Assembly (NCBI GenBank): GCA_963722575.1
Contig: CAVRNR010000006.1
Span: 124,001 to 188,000 of the forward strand
Direction: 5' to 3'
Origin: Fen-178 sp963722575
Lineage (GTDB): Bacteria > Acidobacteriota > Terriglobia > Bryobacterales > Bryobacteraceae
DNA: 64,000 bases
Shown here: one piece after another, positions 34,454 to 43,045 of the stretch
Numbering within the stretch: the first letter of the stretch is position 1
Layout: every line of letters begins with the position of its first letter
Notes under the pieces: model-generated
Database searches by the model: none
What the model saw: the letters and a program-made list of their open reading frames with translations, nothing else
What the model was told of the DNA's origin: nothing
Translations under genes and position numbers: made by a program

Positions 34454-35830
34454 CATAAGCGCTAAGATAATAGTTGCTTTTTATGCGCCTTTGGTCTAAA
34501 CTCAGACCATGGTTGGCGCTCAAGATGAAAACTGGCAAGTACTTACCACGCTGCTGCCCAAAGGCTGGCAGGGCGACGCTTTTCGTTCGGGTGCGGTAGG
34601 GCGTATGCGCGGCTTCGCCAGCGTTTCGGATTTGCTGCGTACCTTGCTGTTGCACGTTGGCAACGGTTATTCCTTGCGGGAAACGGCAACCCGAGCCAAA
34701 GCCGCCGGACTAGCTTCGGTGTCGGATGTGGCGATCTTAGATCGCCTGCGAACGGCAGGTCCCTGGTGGCGTCAGATGTGTGCGCGCCTGCTAGCGGAGA
34801 ACGGAATGCACGTGCCGGAACAAACCGGCGGTCGGGTGTTCCGCGCCGCCGATGGCACGGTGATCAAAGAGCCCGGCAAGACCGGGAGTTCTTGGCGCGT
34901 CCATTACACGTTGCGGCTTCCCGATCTGGAGTGTGATCACTTTGAGATCACGCCGGCGCGAGCCGTGGGCGGGGGAGAGAATCTGTCGCGACTGCCCGCC
35001 CAGCCAGGAGACTGCTTGCTGGCGGACCGCGGTTTCTGCCACAGCGCCGGCGTGCTGGCGACGATCGGCAAAGGCGTGGAGGTGATCGTGCGGCTCAACA
35101 CCGGCAATCTGCCCCTCTATACAGCCTCGGGGAGGCCCTTCGATCTCCTGGGCGCTGTGGGCGGACTGCCGGAGGCGGGGCAATGCGGCGAATGGGAAGT
35201 GCATGTGCGCGCCGGAGCCACCGTTGGTCGGTTGCGACTGTGTGGCATTCGCAAAAGCGAATACGGCATCCAACGCGCGCTGGCGCAACTGCTCCGCCAA
35301 GCCGGCAAGCAGGGCCACACGCCGAAACCGGAGACGCTGGAATATGCCAAGTATGTCCTGGTAGTGAGCAACCTGCCCAGCGCGGAATTCAGCGCCCAGG
35401 AAGTCTTGGAGTGGTACCGGCTCCGCTGGCAGATCGAACTGGTTTTCAAACGTCTCAAGTCGCTCGCCGAGTTGGGCCACTTGGCCAAACACGACGAGCA
35501 AAGTGTGCGCAGTTGGCTGTATGGCAAACTGCTGGTGGGACTACTTACCCAGAAACTCATCCGCACCGGCCGCGATATTTCCCCCTAGGGATACTCGTTC
35601 CCTACGCCATAAGATCCCCAGCCGGTGGCGGGAGTTCAGTTTCGCGCTGCATCAACTGCGCCAAGCGATCGATCCACCGCTGGCGCTGGCGGCGACGATG
35701 GCGAACTGGAACACGCTGGCCGTCGATCTCGCTGAATCGAGCCGCAAGCGCGTACCCCAAGTGCCAGCATTCTTCGCGCGGTAGCGCAGCCAAATCGGCA
35801 TAAATCGGGTAAATTATCTTAGCGCTAATG
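34454..35830 (+). mobile_element. IS4-family insertion sequence, about 1.38 kb
   Basis: Inner terminal repeats of 18 bp, CATAAGCGCTAAGATAAT (34454-34471) and its complement (35813-35830), differ at one position. Just outside lie 10-bp palindromes, GGACATGTCC on the left and GGGCATGCCC on the right. Inverted similarity therefore extends to 33 bp with three mismatches (34439-34471 and 35813-35845). IS4-type elements often choose GGG..CCC targets and duplicate 10-12 bp. The two flanks here are not identical, so the duplication is imperfect or the ends have recombined. Confidence 0.8.
34509..35588 (+). CDS. IS4-family transposase, reading frame broken near the C-terminus
   Basis: The 359 codons include the DDE centre: first Asp in FRAADGTVIKE, second in CLLADRGFCHS, and the C-terminal signature Y-2-R-3-E-6-K in YRLRWQIELVFKRLKSL. 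The frame stops at TAG 35586-35588 after RTGRDISP. The missing end continues in the +1 frame to 35784, reading PSRWREFSFALHQLRQAIDPPL and ending RKRVPQVPAFFAR, which is the normal tail of this family. One surplus base, or a +1 ribosomal shift at CCC-TAG, would join them. The frame-joined protein would have about 425 residues. As it stands the product lacks about 65 residues after the catalytic Glu region and may be inactive. Confidence 0.85.
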   Translation: MVGAQDENWQVLTTLLPKGWQGDAFRSGAVGRMRGFASVSDLLRTLLLHVGNGYSLRETATRAKAAGLASVSDVAILDRLRTAGPWWRQMCARLLAENGMHVPEQTGGRVFRAADGTVIKEPGKTGSSWRVHYTLRLPDLECDHFEITPARAVGGGENLSRLPAQPGDCLLADRGFCHSAGVLATIGKGVEVIVRLNTGNLPLYTASGRPFDLLGAVGGLPEAGQCGEWEVHVRAGATVGRLRLCGIRKSEYGIQRALAQLLRQAGKQGHTPKPETLEYAKYVLVVSNLPSAEFSAQEVLEWYRLRWQIELVFKRLKSLAELGHLAKHDEQSVRSWLYGKLLVGLLTQKLIRTGRDISP

Positions 35831-36092
35831 GGGCATGCCCGGCCCCTACGCAGGGCCTTTGTAAGGCGAGGGGATACCCTCTGGGTCATGGCACCGATTC
35901 TGGGGGAAAAACCTTATTTCGGACATTAGTGTTGCCGCTAATTGCGGCTTAGATCCTCCCACTACTCATGTTTTCAGATGAAACTTCCGATAATGAAAGA
36001 GACTACGGTAAAGGGACTTTTACAGGACAGATCGCTCGGAGTCCTGGAGATGAGGGGAGGGGCAATCCTTCTCGTGGGTCGCCCAACCACTA

Positions 36093-37474
36093 ATGATTCG
36101 TCTGTTGCTACATTCGGAAGACGTCGATCTGGCGGCCCTTTTGGCGCCGACCCTGGGCGGCGGGTTCTCTACCTTCTTCGAACGGCGCCGGGACCGGGTC
36201 CGGGAGCTTCTTTCTCAGGGGCAGTGCGACGTCCTCATCCTCGACCTGAATTCCAGTTCGTACCCGATTCAGCAGCAATTCGAATTCTTCGACGAAATCC
36301 GCGATTTCGGCGTGCCCGTGGTGGTGATGACAGACGACGACAGCAAGGCAACGGCGATGGACCTGGTGGAGCGCGGCGTCTACAACTACATCCGCAAGCC
36401 GCCGGTCCTGCCGGAACTGAAGATTGTCGTCCGCCGGGCGCATGAATTCGCCGTTTTAAAGCGGGAGCGTGAACAGGAACGCCAATCGTTGACTGCTTCC
36501 GGCTGCGACCAGTTGATCGGTTCGAGCGCACGGTACCAGGTGGTCTACGGTCTCATCCGGCGCGTGGCCAAGCTGGATGCGCCCGTGCTCATCACCGGGG
36601 AGAGCGGGACCGGCAAGGAGTTGATCGCCCACGCGATTCATAATTTGAGCAATCGAAAGGAACGCCCCTTCGTCGCAGTTCCCTGCGGGGCCATTCCGGA
36701 TACGCTTATCGAAGCGGAGTTGTTCGGCGCTGAAAAGGGAGCGTTCACGGGCGCGGCCACCAGGCGAAGAGGGTACATGGAAGAGGCCGGCAACGGCACC
36801 CTCTTCTTCGACGAGATTGGCGAGTTCAGCGCGTACACGCAGGTCAAGCTGCTGCGGGCGCTGCAGGAGAGGGAATTCAGCCGCTTGGGAAGCAGCCAAC
36901 TGATCCCCCTGCAGTCCCGCCTGCTTTTGCGACTCACAGAAACCTGCTGGAGATGGTGAGAGAAGGCTCGTTTCGCGAAGATCTGTATTACAGGGTCAAC
37001 GTCATGGGAATCAAGTCCCCGGCGCTTCGGGACCACACGGAAGATATCCCACGGCTGGCCGAGCATTTCTTGAAGGAATACTCGCGCCTCTACCAACGGT
37101 CGATGTCCAGCGTGAGACCGAATGCCATGGCGCTGCTGCTCGAGTATCAGTGGCCGGGAAACGTCCGTGAACTGGAGAACGTGATCCAGGGGGCCATCAT
37201 CCTGAGCGACGACGACACCATCCAACCCAAGGATCTGCCCCAAACCATGCAGCACCCGGACCTGCTGGGCCTGGGGGACTCGCTGCCCGGAGCTTCCTTC
37301 GAAGAACAAATGCGGGATTACAAAATCAGGCTGGCGCACGCGGCCCTGGCGGAGTGCCACGGAAACAAAACGCTGGCGGCCCGCAGCCTTCAGATTTCCA
37401 GGACCTATCTGCATCGCCTCATCAAGGGTCCGGAAGAAGACGACGATCCGTTGTCGACTTCGACGGGCACCTGA
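36093..37474 (+). pseudogene. Sigma-54-dependent response regulator, split by a -1 frameshift
   Basis: Codons 1-280 (36093 to about 36928) encode a receiver with D51 (LILDLN) and K102, then a AAA+ domain with Walker A GESGTGKE (169-176), GAFTGA (216-221, the sigma-54 contact loop) and FFDEIGE. After RLPLQ-type text (IPLQSRLL) the frame slips and ends at 36959 as RLTETCWRW. In the other frame the expected FATHRNLLEMVREGSFREDLYYRVNV continues to 37474, with WPGNVRELENV and a Fis-type helix-turn-helix (KTLAARSLQISRTYLHRLI). One T missing from the TTTT run at 36925-36928 explains the break. Intact, it would be an NtrC-like activator of about 460 residues, well placed to control the pilus genes. 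It may be a real mutation or a sequencing error. Confidence 0.88.
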
Positions 37475-37497
37475 CTCGCGGCGTTCATGGTGCGCCG

Positions 37498-39213
37498 CTA
37501 CGGCCGCCGTGGATAAGGTGAGATTTTTGGCGGATTGGAATCGGGTTCCACCAGCCAGGCCCTCCGGCCGCGGAAATACCGTAGAAGTTCCAGACTGTTT
37601 CGAGTCTCGGGTTCGCGCGCCCAGACCACTTTGGACCGATCGATGTCCGCCGCGTTGTACACCCAGTCGTCGAACGGCCGATGGTCGGGAGCGTATCTGA
37701 CGATGGCGAGTTGTGGGCCGGGGTAGGCTTCCAGCTCGGCTACGACATGGGCGCGCGGAAGGCCGAATGGCGCCGTGCCGTACCACATGGTCGGCCAGCG
37801 GGGGATGGAGAGGTGCAAGGGCGCGGAGCATAGCCGGAGTCCCACCAGCATCAGGCAGACTACCGGGATGATGCGTACCAGTGACAACCCCAACGGCCGG
37901 TTTCCAGGACGCCACAGGCGCAGGTGGCGCATGGCTTGCAAGAGAATGGCGTAGAGCGCGCACGTAAATGGGGCGACATAGTGCGGGAATAGCCACGCAT
38001 TTACAATCAGACCGGCCCCGTAGAAGGCGCCGGCGGCAACGAGAAAGCGCATACGGCGATCCCGGAGCACTCGCGGCAACAGGATCAGGGGCGGAACGAG
38101 CGCTGTGCCGCAGAAGAAGAACATCGCGATTCCCAGTTTCTGTGCCGTCCTATTCAGAAACCCGGCCGGCGTCCTGGCGTACAGGAAATCGCCCAATTCC
38201 CATTTGGAATAGAACTCGCGCATCACCTTGTGCCGGTAAACGGGCTCGGGCCGGGGCTGCTGCCACAGAAAAACCGGCGCCGATGCATAAGTCGCTCGAT
38301 TCACCTGGTAAGGAAGCGTAAAGGCATTGCCGAAGACGCGATAATTGTAGTAGGCGCCCATTCCGGCCACTAGGAGTAGCAGCGCCGCTGGCGCCGCCGC
38401 GCGCCGGAAACAAACGGAGGCGGCCGGCCGCTTCTTCGTGGCGGCCCACCATAGCAGGGCGCCAGCCACGGGGACCGACAGCAGCAGGCCTTCGTAAGGG
38501 CGGCTGTTGGCCAGAATCGCGACTCCCAGCGCCATCCACAGCCCGTCGCGAATTCGGGCAGTGCGCATCACGCGCGGCAGGGCGCCCAGCACGAGCGCGC
38601 CGCCGATGGCCGCTACCGCGCCCCCATAGTAGCTGTCGACCCAGTAGCTGAAGAGAGCCAGCCGCATCACCGCCAGCGCGCCGCCCAATAGTGCCCAACC
38701 CGGCGGCAGCCACGCTTCGAGCATCCAGCAGATGGCGGAACACATCAGCCCGGCGCTGATCCAGACGCCGAACCAGGGATTGCCCGCCCATGCCTTCCCC
38801 GCCGCGAGCAGCAAGCCCTGCGCCGGGAAATACATGGACATGTAGGTCGGCTGTTGAGTGATGTGAAAGCTTTCAAAATACACCCACATCGGATGGGTCG
38901 GATTGGTCAGCCTGCCGGAGGCGAACGTGTCCGCCGCCAGCAAGTTGGCGAACTCGTCATGAATAAATGGCTTCGGAATGGGCGACCACGGAAGAATCGC
39001 CAGCCGGAGCAGGAGCGCCGCGCCGCCGACTGCCAGAACCGATAGTCCACGCCTGCGCGCCAGGCGGTCGAAGCATCGCTCCACCTTCGATAGCCAGGTT
39101 CTCCCCACATGCGGCCAACAAACGGCCACCGCAAAGGCAATCAGACTGACGCCAACGTCGACAATCCACAACGAAGGCCCGCCGGATGGAGCGAGACCTG
39201 AAGCTGCTATCAT
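37498..39213 (-). CDS. Polytopic GT-C-type glycosyltransferase-like membrane protein
   Basis: The 571-residue protein has about ten to eleven membrane helices. Its first external loop has an acidic pair in KPFIHDEFANLLAADTFASG, the position of the catalytic Asp/Glu in GT-C enzymes that use lipid-linked sugars (GT39/ArnT/PMT-like). The loop TNPTHPMWVYFESFHITQQPT is typical of the acidobacterial group. The soluble C-terminus (about 480-571) is of unknown fold. It converges on the sigma-54 regulator gene. Since it lies within a pilus locus, it might glycosylate pilins or surface polymers; that is a guess. The donor and acceptor cannot be read. Confidence 0.7.
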   Translation of the reverse strand: MIAASGLAPSGGPSLWIVDVGVSLIAFAVAVCWPHVGRTWLSKVERCFDRLARRRGLSVLAVGGAALLLRLAILPWSPIPKPFIHDEFANLLAADTFASGRLTNPTHPMWVYFESFHITQQPTYMSMYFPAQGLLLAAGKAWAGNPWFGVWISAGLMCSAICWMLEAWLPPGWALLGGALAVMRLALFSYWVDSYYGGAVAAIGGALVLGALPRVMRTARIRDGLWMALGVAILANSRPYEGLLLSVPVAGALLWWAATKKRPAASVCFRRAAAPAALLLLVAGMGAYYNYRVFGNAFTLPYQVNRATYASAPVFLWQQPRPEPVYRHKVMREFYSKWELGDFLYARTPAGFLNRTAQKLGIAMFFFCGTALVPPLILLPRVLRDRRMRFLVAAGAFYGAGLIVNAWLFPHYVAPFTCALYAILLQAMRHLRLWRPGNRPLGLSLVRIIPVVCLMLVGLRLCSAPLHLSIPRWPTMWYGTAPFGLPRAHVVAELEAYPGPQLAIVRYAPDHRPFDDWVYNAADIDRSKVVWAREPETRNSLELLRYFRGRRAWLVEPDSNPPKISPYPRRP

Positions 39214-39467
39214 GCGCTTGATCCCAAACAGGTCCCGACCGGAATCGTGAACCCGACGCTGCGGTGCGATCCTCCGCTGGCACCGGTCAGGAGGTATAAA
39301 TGGCGAGCATCCACATGGGGCACGTACTTGCTCTCGACCAAACCGAAGTGTGTTTGTGCTGCACCAGTATGGTCATGCACTTGGAAGGCCACGGCGCGGG
39401 GTCGAGTCCGATCCATTGTCAAATCAGTTAGTTGCGGTGCAGCCAGAGTCCGGCGGACCAGCGGCTG

Positions 39468-41021
39468 TTAACGGCTGTTCACTAAGGGTGTGCCCGTAGT
39501 CACCGCCCGTGCACGAGTCTGCCCGCGAACGTCGTCGGGGAACAGAACTCCGAGATCCGCGATGGGTCCGATTGCAAACTCGTGGCCCCCACGCATCACC
39601 GTGCGCAGTTCACCGGCAGGAAAACGCTTTCGCACCAGAGCCATATAGTCGCGATACTCGCTCGCGCCCGACGGCAGTGGAAACAGGACGAAGTTGTGGA
39701 CGGCGGTGGCGGGGAGCCCGGTTTCGAGCCAGGTATCCCGATCCTGCATCGCAAATACCCGCTTCCCCGAGGCGAGCTGGACTGCCGGGAACTGAACCGT
39801 CAGGTAGCCGGGCAGGTAGTATCCAGCGTGCCGGTAGCCCAGAAAATGAGAATCGAAACCGACAATCAGACTGTCCCGCGGCGATGCGATTTGCGGCAGA
39901 ACTTCGATGATGTTCCGGAGCTCCGCTTCAAATCGCCGGACTGCTCCGTACGAGCAATACACGGGAGCGCACACGAATACCAGGGTATTGGCAGCGGCGC
40001 AGCCTCCGATGGCCACGATCTTCAGCGTTCTGGACCAGTGAATGTTCGCGTACCAGGTTGAAGCCCACAGGCCCATCCAGGCGCAAGCCGGCGGAGCGAG
40101 CGCCAGAAGATAGCCGCTGTTTACGAACTTCAAATAGATGAACGTGAAGAAGAGCAGGCCCGGCCCTATCCAGACCAGCGTGAAGACGGTCTTCGGCCGG
40201 CCGCCGGAGGAATCCACGGACCGCGCCCGGAGCGGGAGTATGGCGGCACAACCGAAACAGAGGAAATAGATGCCCAGGATGGTCGCGGCGCGGGCCAGAG
40301 AGTTCCAAACGGAGGAGTTGAAAATCGTCCCTCTCGACGGCACGGCCAGCCACAGCGACACAAGCGATGAGAGGTAAGGCCGCCCGCCGCCGATCCCGAT
40401 CATGAGGATGAACCACGCCAGCAGCGTCACGGCCAGCGCGCCGATTCCGGCAGCGGCCCGCTTGCGGTTGGCGTTACGCAACGAATAGAGCAAGAGAGGC
40501 CCCAGCAGGAGGAGCGAGGATGGACGGAAACCGGCCGCCACGCCCAGCACCATCGCGCCCGGCAAAATGAACGGGGCCTTTCCACTGTCGATCCGCCAGC
40601 ACAGATACCCGGTCAGCGCCGAGAAGAAGGCTTCCACAATGTAAGTGAGCGCCACCGTACCGTGAAACCACGCCAGGGGAGAGAAGAGAAAGATGAGACC
40701 GGCGAACAGGGCGGCGTTGCGGCCAAACCAGTGATGGGCCAGGACATAAATCATCGCCACCGCGCCGCAACTGAAGACGATGCCGATCCCGACCAGGGCC
40801 GCGTTGGCGTCATGAAAAAGCACATTGGCCAGGCGGCCCAGACATACATATAGAAAATAGCCGGGCGGATGCGGCTGATGGACGCTGGGGTCCAAGCGCT
40901 TCAGGGCCAGCGCGAAGTTGACCGAGTCGATGTCATACAAGTAGTGGCTTCTGAAAACGAAACGCGTGAGCGCCGTGGCGGCGATCAGGATGGCCGTATC
41001 CAGTGCCTGGCGGGACGTCAT
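39468..41021 (-). CDS. Second polytopic GT-C-type membrane protein
   Basis: From the ATG at 41021 (MTSRQALDTAIL) the protein has 517 residues and about eleven membrane helices. The first loop reads SHYLYDIDSVNFALALKRLD and then HQPHPPGYFLYV, a D-x-D plus PHPPGY pattern shared by DUF2723- and GT39-like GT-C proteins. A frame extension to 41081 runs into the repeat upstream of flp and adds a non-hydrophobic stretch. I prefer the shorter form, although neither start has a good ribosome site. It is transcribed divergently from the first flp gene, and the duplicated region at 41960 still carries a copy of its first codons. Role in glycosylation is inferred only from fold and context. Confidence 0.72.
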   Translation of the reverse strand: MTSRQALDTAILIAATALTRFVFRSHYLYDIDSVNFALALKRLDPSVHQPHPPGYFLYVCLGRLANVLFHDANAALVGIGIVFSCGAVAMIYVLAHHWFGRNAALFAGLIFLFSPLAWFHGTVALTYIVEAFFSALTGYLCWRIDSGKAPFILPGAMVLGVAAGFRPSSLLLLGPLLLYSLRNANRKRAAAGIGALAVTLLAWFILMIGIGGGRPYLSSLVSLWLAVPSRGTIFNSSVWNSLARAATILGIYFLCFGCAAILPLRARSVDSSGGRPKTVFTLVWIGPGLLFFTFIYLKFVNSGYLLALAPPACAWMGLWASTWYANIHWSRTLKIVAIGGCAAANTLVFVCAPVYCSYGAVRRFEAELRNIIEVLPQIASPRDSLIVGFDSHFLGYRHAGYYLPGYLTVQFPAVQLASGKRVFAMQDRDTWLETGLPATAVHNFVLFPLPSGASEYRDYMALVRKRFPAGELRTVMRGGHEFAIGPIADLGVLFPDDVRGQTRARAVTTGTPLVNSR

Positions 41022-41475
41022 CACCGGTTTCGTGGCAATCGAGAGGCCAATCGGCGGGCGCCCCGGGCTGCCGCCCCGCAACGCCCGAACCGTCCGATTT
41101 TACCTGTTAGTTCACTGCTGAAAACGGCTGTGTAGACAACCGCTAACAGTTGGCCACTAGGGACAATCGCCCTCCGCACTATAAACCACTGACCTGGAAC
41201 GATCTATCCGCCAGGGTCTCAAACGGTTCTCCGAATGCCCTAACACCGGGCAGGAGAACAAGGACATGAGAGACAACGTTTTGAAGCTCTACATAAAGAT
41301 GCAGAGCCTGAAACATGCGCTGCTTGAGAACCAGAGCGGACAGGATCTTATCGAATACGCCCTGGTGGTGGCGCTGATCGCACTGGCGGCTACCGCCGGC
41401 ATGTCGAGCGTCGCGACCGAAATTAGCGCCGCTTACACGTCCATCGGCACCAAGTTGACCACCTACACCAGCTAA
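41011..41475 (+). repeat. Tandem duplication copy A (flp upstream region plus flp1)
   Basis: This segment repeats at 41960-42423 with an offset of 948-949 bp. It covers the first codons of the divergent membrane-protein gene, the whole intergenic region and flp1. Within it 41110-41206 (97 bp) is identical to 42058-42154 and should contain the shared control region. An inverted pair CTGTTAG/CTAACAG lies at 41104-41110 and 41133-41139. Confidence 0.88.
41266..41475 (+). CDS. flp: Flp-type pilin 1
   Basis: This 69-residue prepilin is the main pilus subunit type of Tad systems. A 24-residue leader ends in NQSG, and prepilin peptidase should cut before QDLIEYALVVALIALAATAG. That segment has Glu at position +5 and Tyr at +6 of the mature protein, the Flp hallmark. 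The mature part of about 45 residues is one hydrophobic helix with a short polar tail (TSIGTKLTTYTS). CAGGAG precedes the ATG. It differs from flp2 at about 17 positions, mostly in the leader and tail, while the helix is nearly unchanged. Confidence 0.93.
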   Translation: MRDNVLKLYIKMQSLKHALLENQSGQDLIEYALVVALIALAATAGMSSVATEISAAYTSIGTKLTTYTS

Positions 41476-41535
41476 CCCGCGGCGGGAGAAGGGCGGGCGC
41501 GCGCGTTCCCCGTCCGCCCGCGCTTGCGGACTGCG

Positions 41536-41641
41536 ATGAACTTGCACTGAACAGCCTGGCGGCCTGTCCTGGACACTGTTCGTCATGGCTGCGGTTTTGG
41601 ATATCCACAGACGGCGCATCCCAGACTGGCTCTTGTTGCCA
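41536..41641 (+). pseudogene. Degenerate cpaA (prepilin peptidase) remnant after flp1
   Basis: The sequence lines up with the start of the intact cpaA at 42484. ATGAACTTGCAC at 41536 matches ATGAACATGCAC, followed by a stop at the fifth codon and a frameshift. From 41585 the codons read MAAVLDIHRRRIPDWLLLP, equal to ATAVDIHSRRIPNWLVLP in cpaA. Similarity then fades. It shows that the duplication unit was flp plus cpaA, with one cpaA copy lost. Confidence 0.8.
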
Positions 41642-41959
41642 TGCCCACTCCAGCCATCGTTCGGCTGGTTTCGAAAAGCAGAACGGATCGGCGTGGAGGC
41701 AATCTGGTCAAGCGATTCAGTCCCCAGGGCAGATCTGCCGGCCGGTTTCCGAATCGCCGAAGAGAGCAGTTGCCGCCTCCGCAGAGAAAGACCAGCGAGA
41801 GCACAGCCGTGAGTGCGAAGGTGAACGCCAGATCCGGAGCGGTCCATGCGACGCTACCGCGCTGGCCGTGGCTCCATTGCCTCTGCGGCGCCGGCTGGAA
41901 TGGCCGAATCCAAGGGCAGGCACGATTACGGGTTTCATCGCAATGGAAAAGCCGATGGG
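41642..41959. other. Spacer between the two flp units without a recognisable gene
   Basis: After the cpaA remnant, about 320 bp shows no protein family on either strand. A minus-strand stretch could encode a short hydrophobic helix (LAFTFALTAVLSLVFLCGGG) and may be debris of a membrane-protein gene caught in the duplication. Confidence 0.4.
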
Positions 41960-42423
41960 CGGGACGTCATCATCGGTTTCGGCGCAATCGGGAGGCCAAT
42001 CGGCGGACGCCCCGGGCTGCCGCCCGGGATGCCCGAACCGTCCGATTTTACCTGTCAGTTCACTGCTGAAAACGGCTGTGTAGACAACCGCTAACAGTTG
42101 GCCACTAGGGACAATCGCCCTCCGCACTATAAACCACTGACCTGGAACGATCTACCCGCCAGTGCCGCAAACGGCTCTCGGAATGCTCTAACACTTGGCA
42201 GGAGATCAAGTACATGAGAGACAAACTTTTGAAGCTCTATATGAAGATACAGAACCTGAAAGATGCGGTGATTCGGAACCAGAGCGGGCAGGACCTGATC
42301 GAATACGCCCTGGTGGTCGCGCTGATCGCACTGGCGGCTACTGCCGGCATGTCAACGATTGCAACCAAACTCAATGCCGCTTTCACGTCCGTCGGCACCA
42401 AGCTGACCACGTACACCAGTTAA
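41960..42423 (+). repeat. Tandem duplication copy B (flp upstream region plus flp2)
   Basis: This is the second copy of the segment at 41011-41475. Its left boundary keeps the first few codons of the divergent GT-C gene (reverse strand) before similarity stops. The 97 bp at 42058-42154 are identical to copy A, while the flp coding parts have diverged far more. Confidence 0.88.
42214..42423 (+). CDS. flp: Flp-type pilin 2
   Basis: This second 69-residue Flp prepilin has leader end NQSG and mature start QDLIEYALVVALIALAATAG identical to flp1. The tail is TSVGTKLTTYTS. CAGGAG precedes the ATG. Because intact cpaA follows 60 bp later, this is probably the original copy at the head of the cpaA-cpaE-cpaF operon. 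The leader differs from flp1 (KLLKLYMKIQNLKDAVIR), so processing rates could differ. Whether both pilins enter the same fibre is unknown. Confidence 0.93.
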   Translation: MRDKLLKLYMKIQNLKDAVIRNQSGQDLIEYALVVALIALAATAGMSTIATKLNAAFTSVGTKLTTYTS

Positions 42424-42483
42424 CTCCTCCGGGAGAGCAGGACGGGCGGGCGGAAGCCAGTTCGCGTTCTGTGGCGGACCCCT

Positions 42484-43005
42484 ATGAACATGCACTCGAT
42501 CGCGTGGTGGCCGATCCTCGCACTGCTGGTGATTGCGACGGCGGTGGATATTCATAGCCGGCGCATCCCGAACTGGCTCGTTCTGCCATTCTTGGCCGCC
42601 GGTGTCATAGTGAACACCGCAAGTTACGGCGTGAAAGGTCTGGGGCGGAGTATGGCAGGAATCGCGCTCGCCGTTGCGGTCACGGGAGTGCTCTGCTGGC
42701 TCCGCGGGATGGGCATGGGCGATTTGAAACTATGCGCCGCGGTGGGCGGATGGATCGGCCCCGGGCAACTAGGTATCGCACTGGTGGCAACGGGCCTCGC
42801 GGGCGGCGTGCTGGCGCTCGTCTGGGCGGCGTGGCACGGATCGCTCGGCGAATCGCTCAAAGGCGCGGGCGATCTCGTCTCGGCATTCTGGACCAAGGGT
42901 GTTCGTCCGCATCCCAGCCTGGTTCTCGATAGCCCTTCCGCGCGGAGCATGCCCTACGCTCCGGCGATCGCGATCGGGACAATTTTTTCCTTTTTTGCAA
43001 TATGA
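42484..43005 (+). CDS. cpaA: Prepilin peptidase CpaA/TadV
   Basis: The 173-residue A24 aspartic peptidase of the inner membrane cleaves the leaders of Flp and TadE-type pilins. The two catalytic Asp residues are in TAVDIHSRRIPNWL and GMGMGDLKLCAA. Four to five membrane helices are predicted, and the N-terminal methylase domain of PilD is absent, as is normal for CpaA. It lies 60 bp after flp2 and 40 bp before cpaE. A broken copy is at 41536. Confidence 0.93.
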   Translation: MNMHSIAWWPILALLVIATAVDIHSRRIPNWLVLPFLAAGVIVNTASYGVKGLGRSMAGIALAVAVTGVLCWLRGMGMGDLKLCAAVGGWIGPGQLGIALVATGLAGGVLALVWAAWHGSLGESLKGAGDLVSAFWTKGVRPHPSLVLDSPSARSMPYAPAIAIGTIFSFFAI

Positions 43006-43045
43006 CGGCAAGACCGGTAAGAGCTTTTTGTTAACAGGTTCCACT

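Noticed and set aside
39214..39467. Short minus-strand frame (about 70 codons) between the two GT-C genes
   Set aside because: No family, no ribosome site and too short to judge; it may be debris.
41040..41265. Sigma-54 (-24/-12) promoter upstream of flp1 and flp2
   Set aside because: GG and GC pairs with the right 10-bp spacing were not found in the conserved block.
41179..41847. Minus-strand frame of 222 codons across flp1
   Set aside because: It is antisense to flp1 and to the cpaA remnant; the sequence is low in structure.
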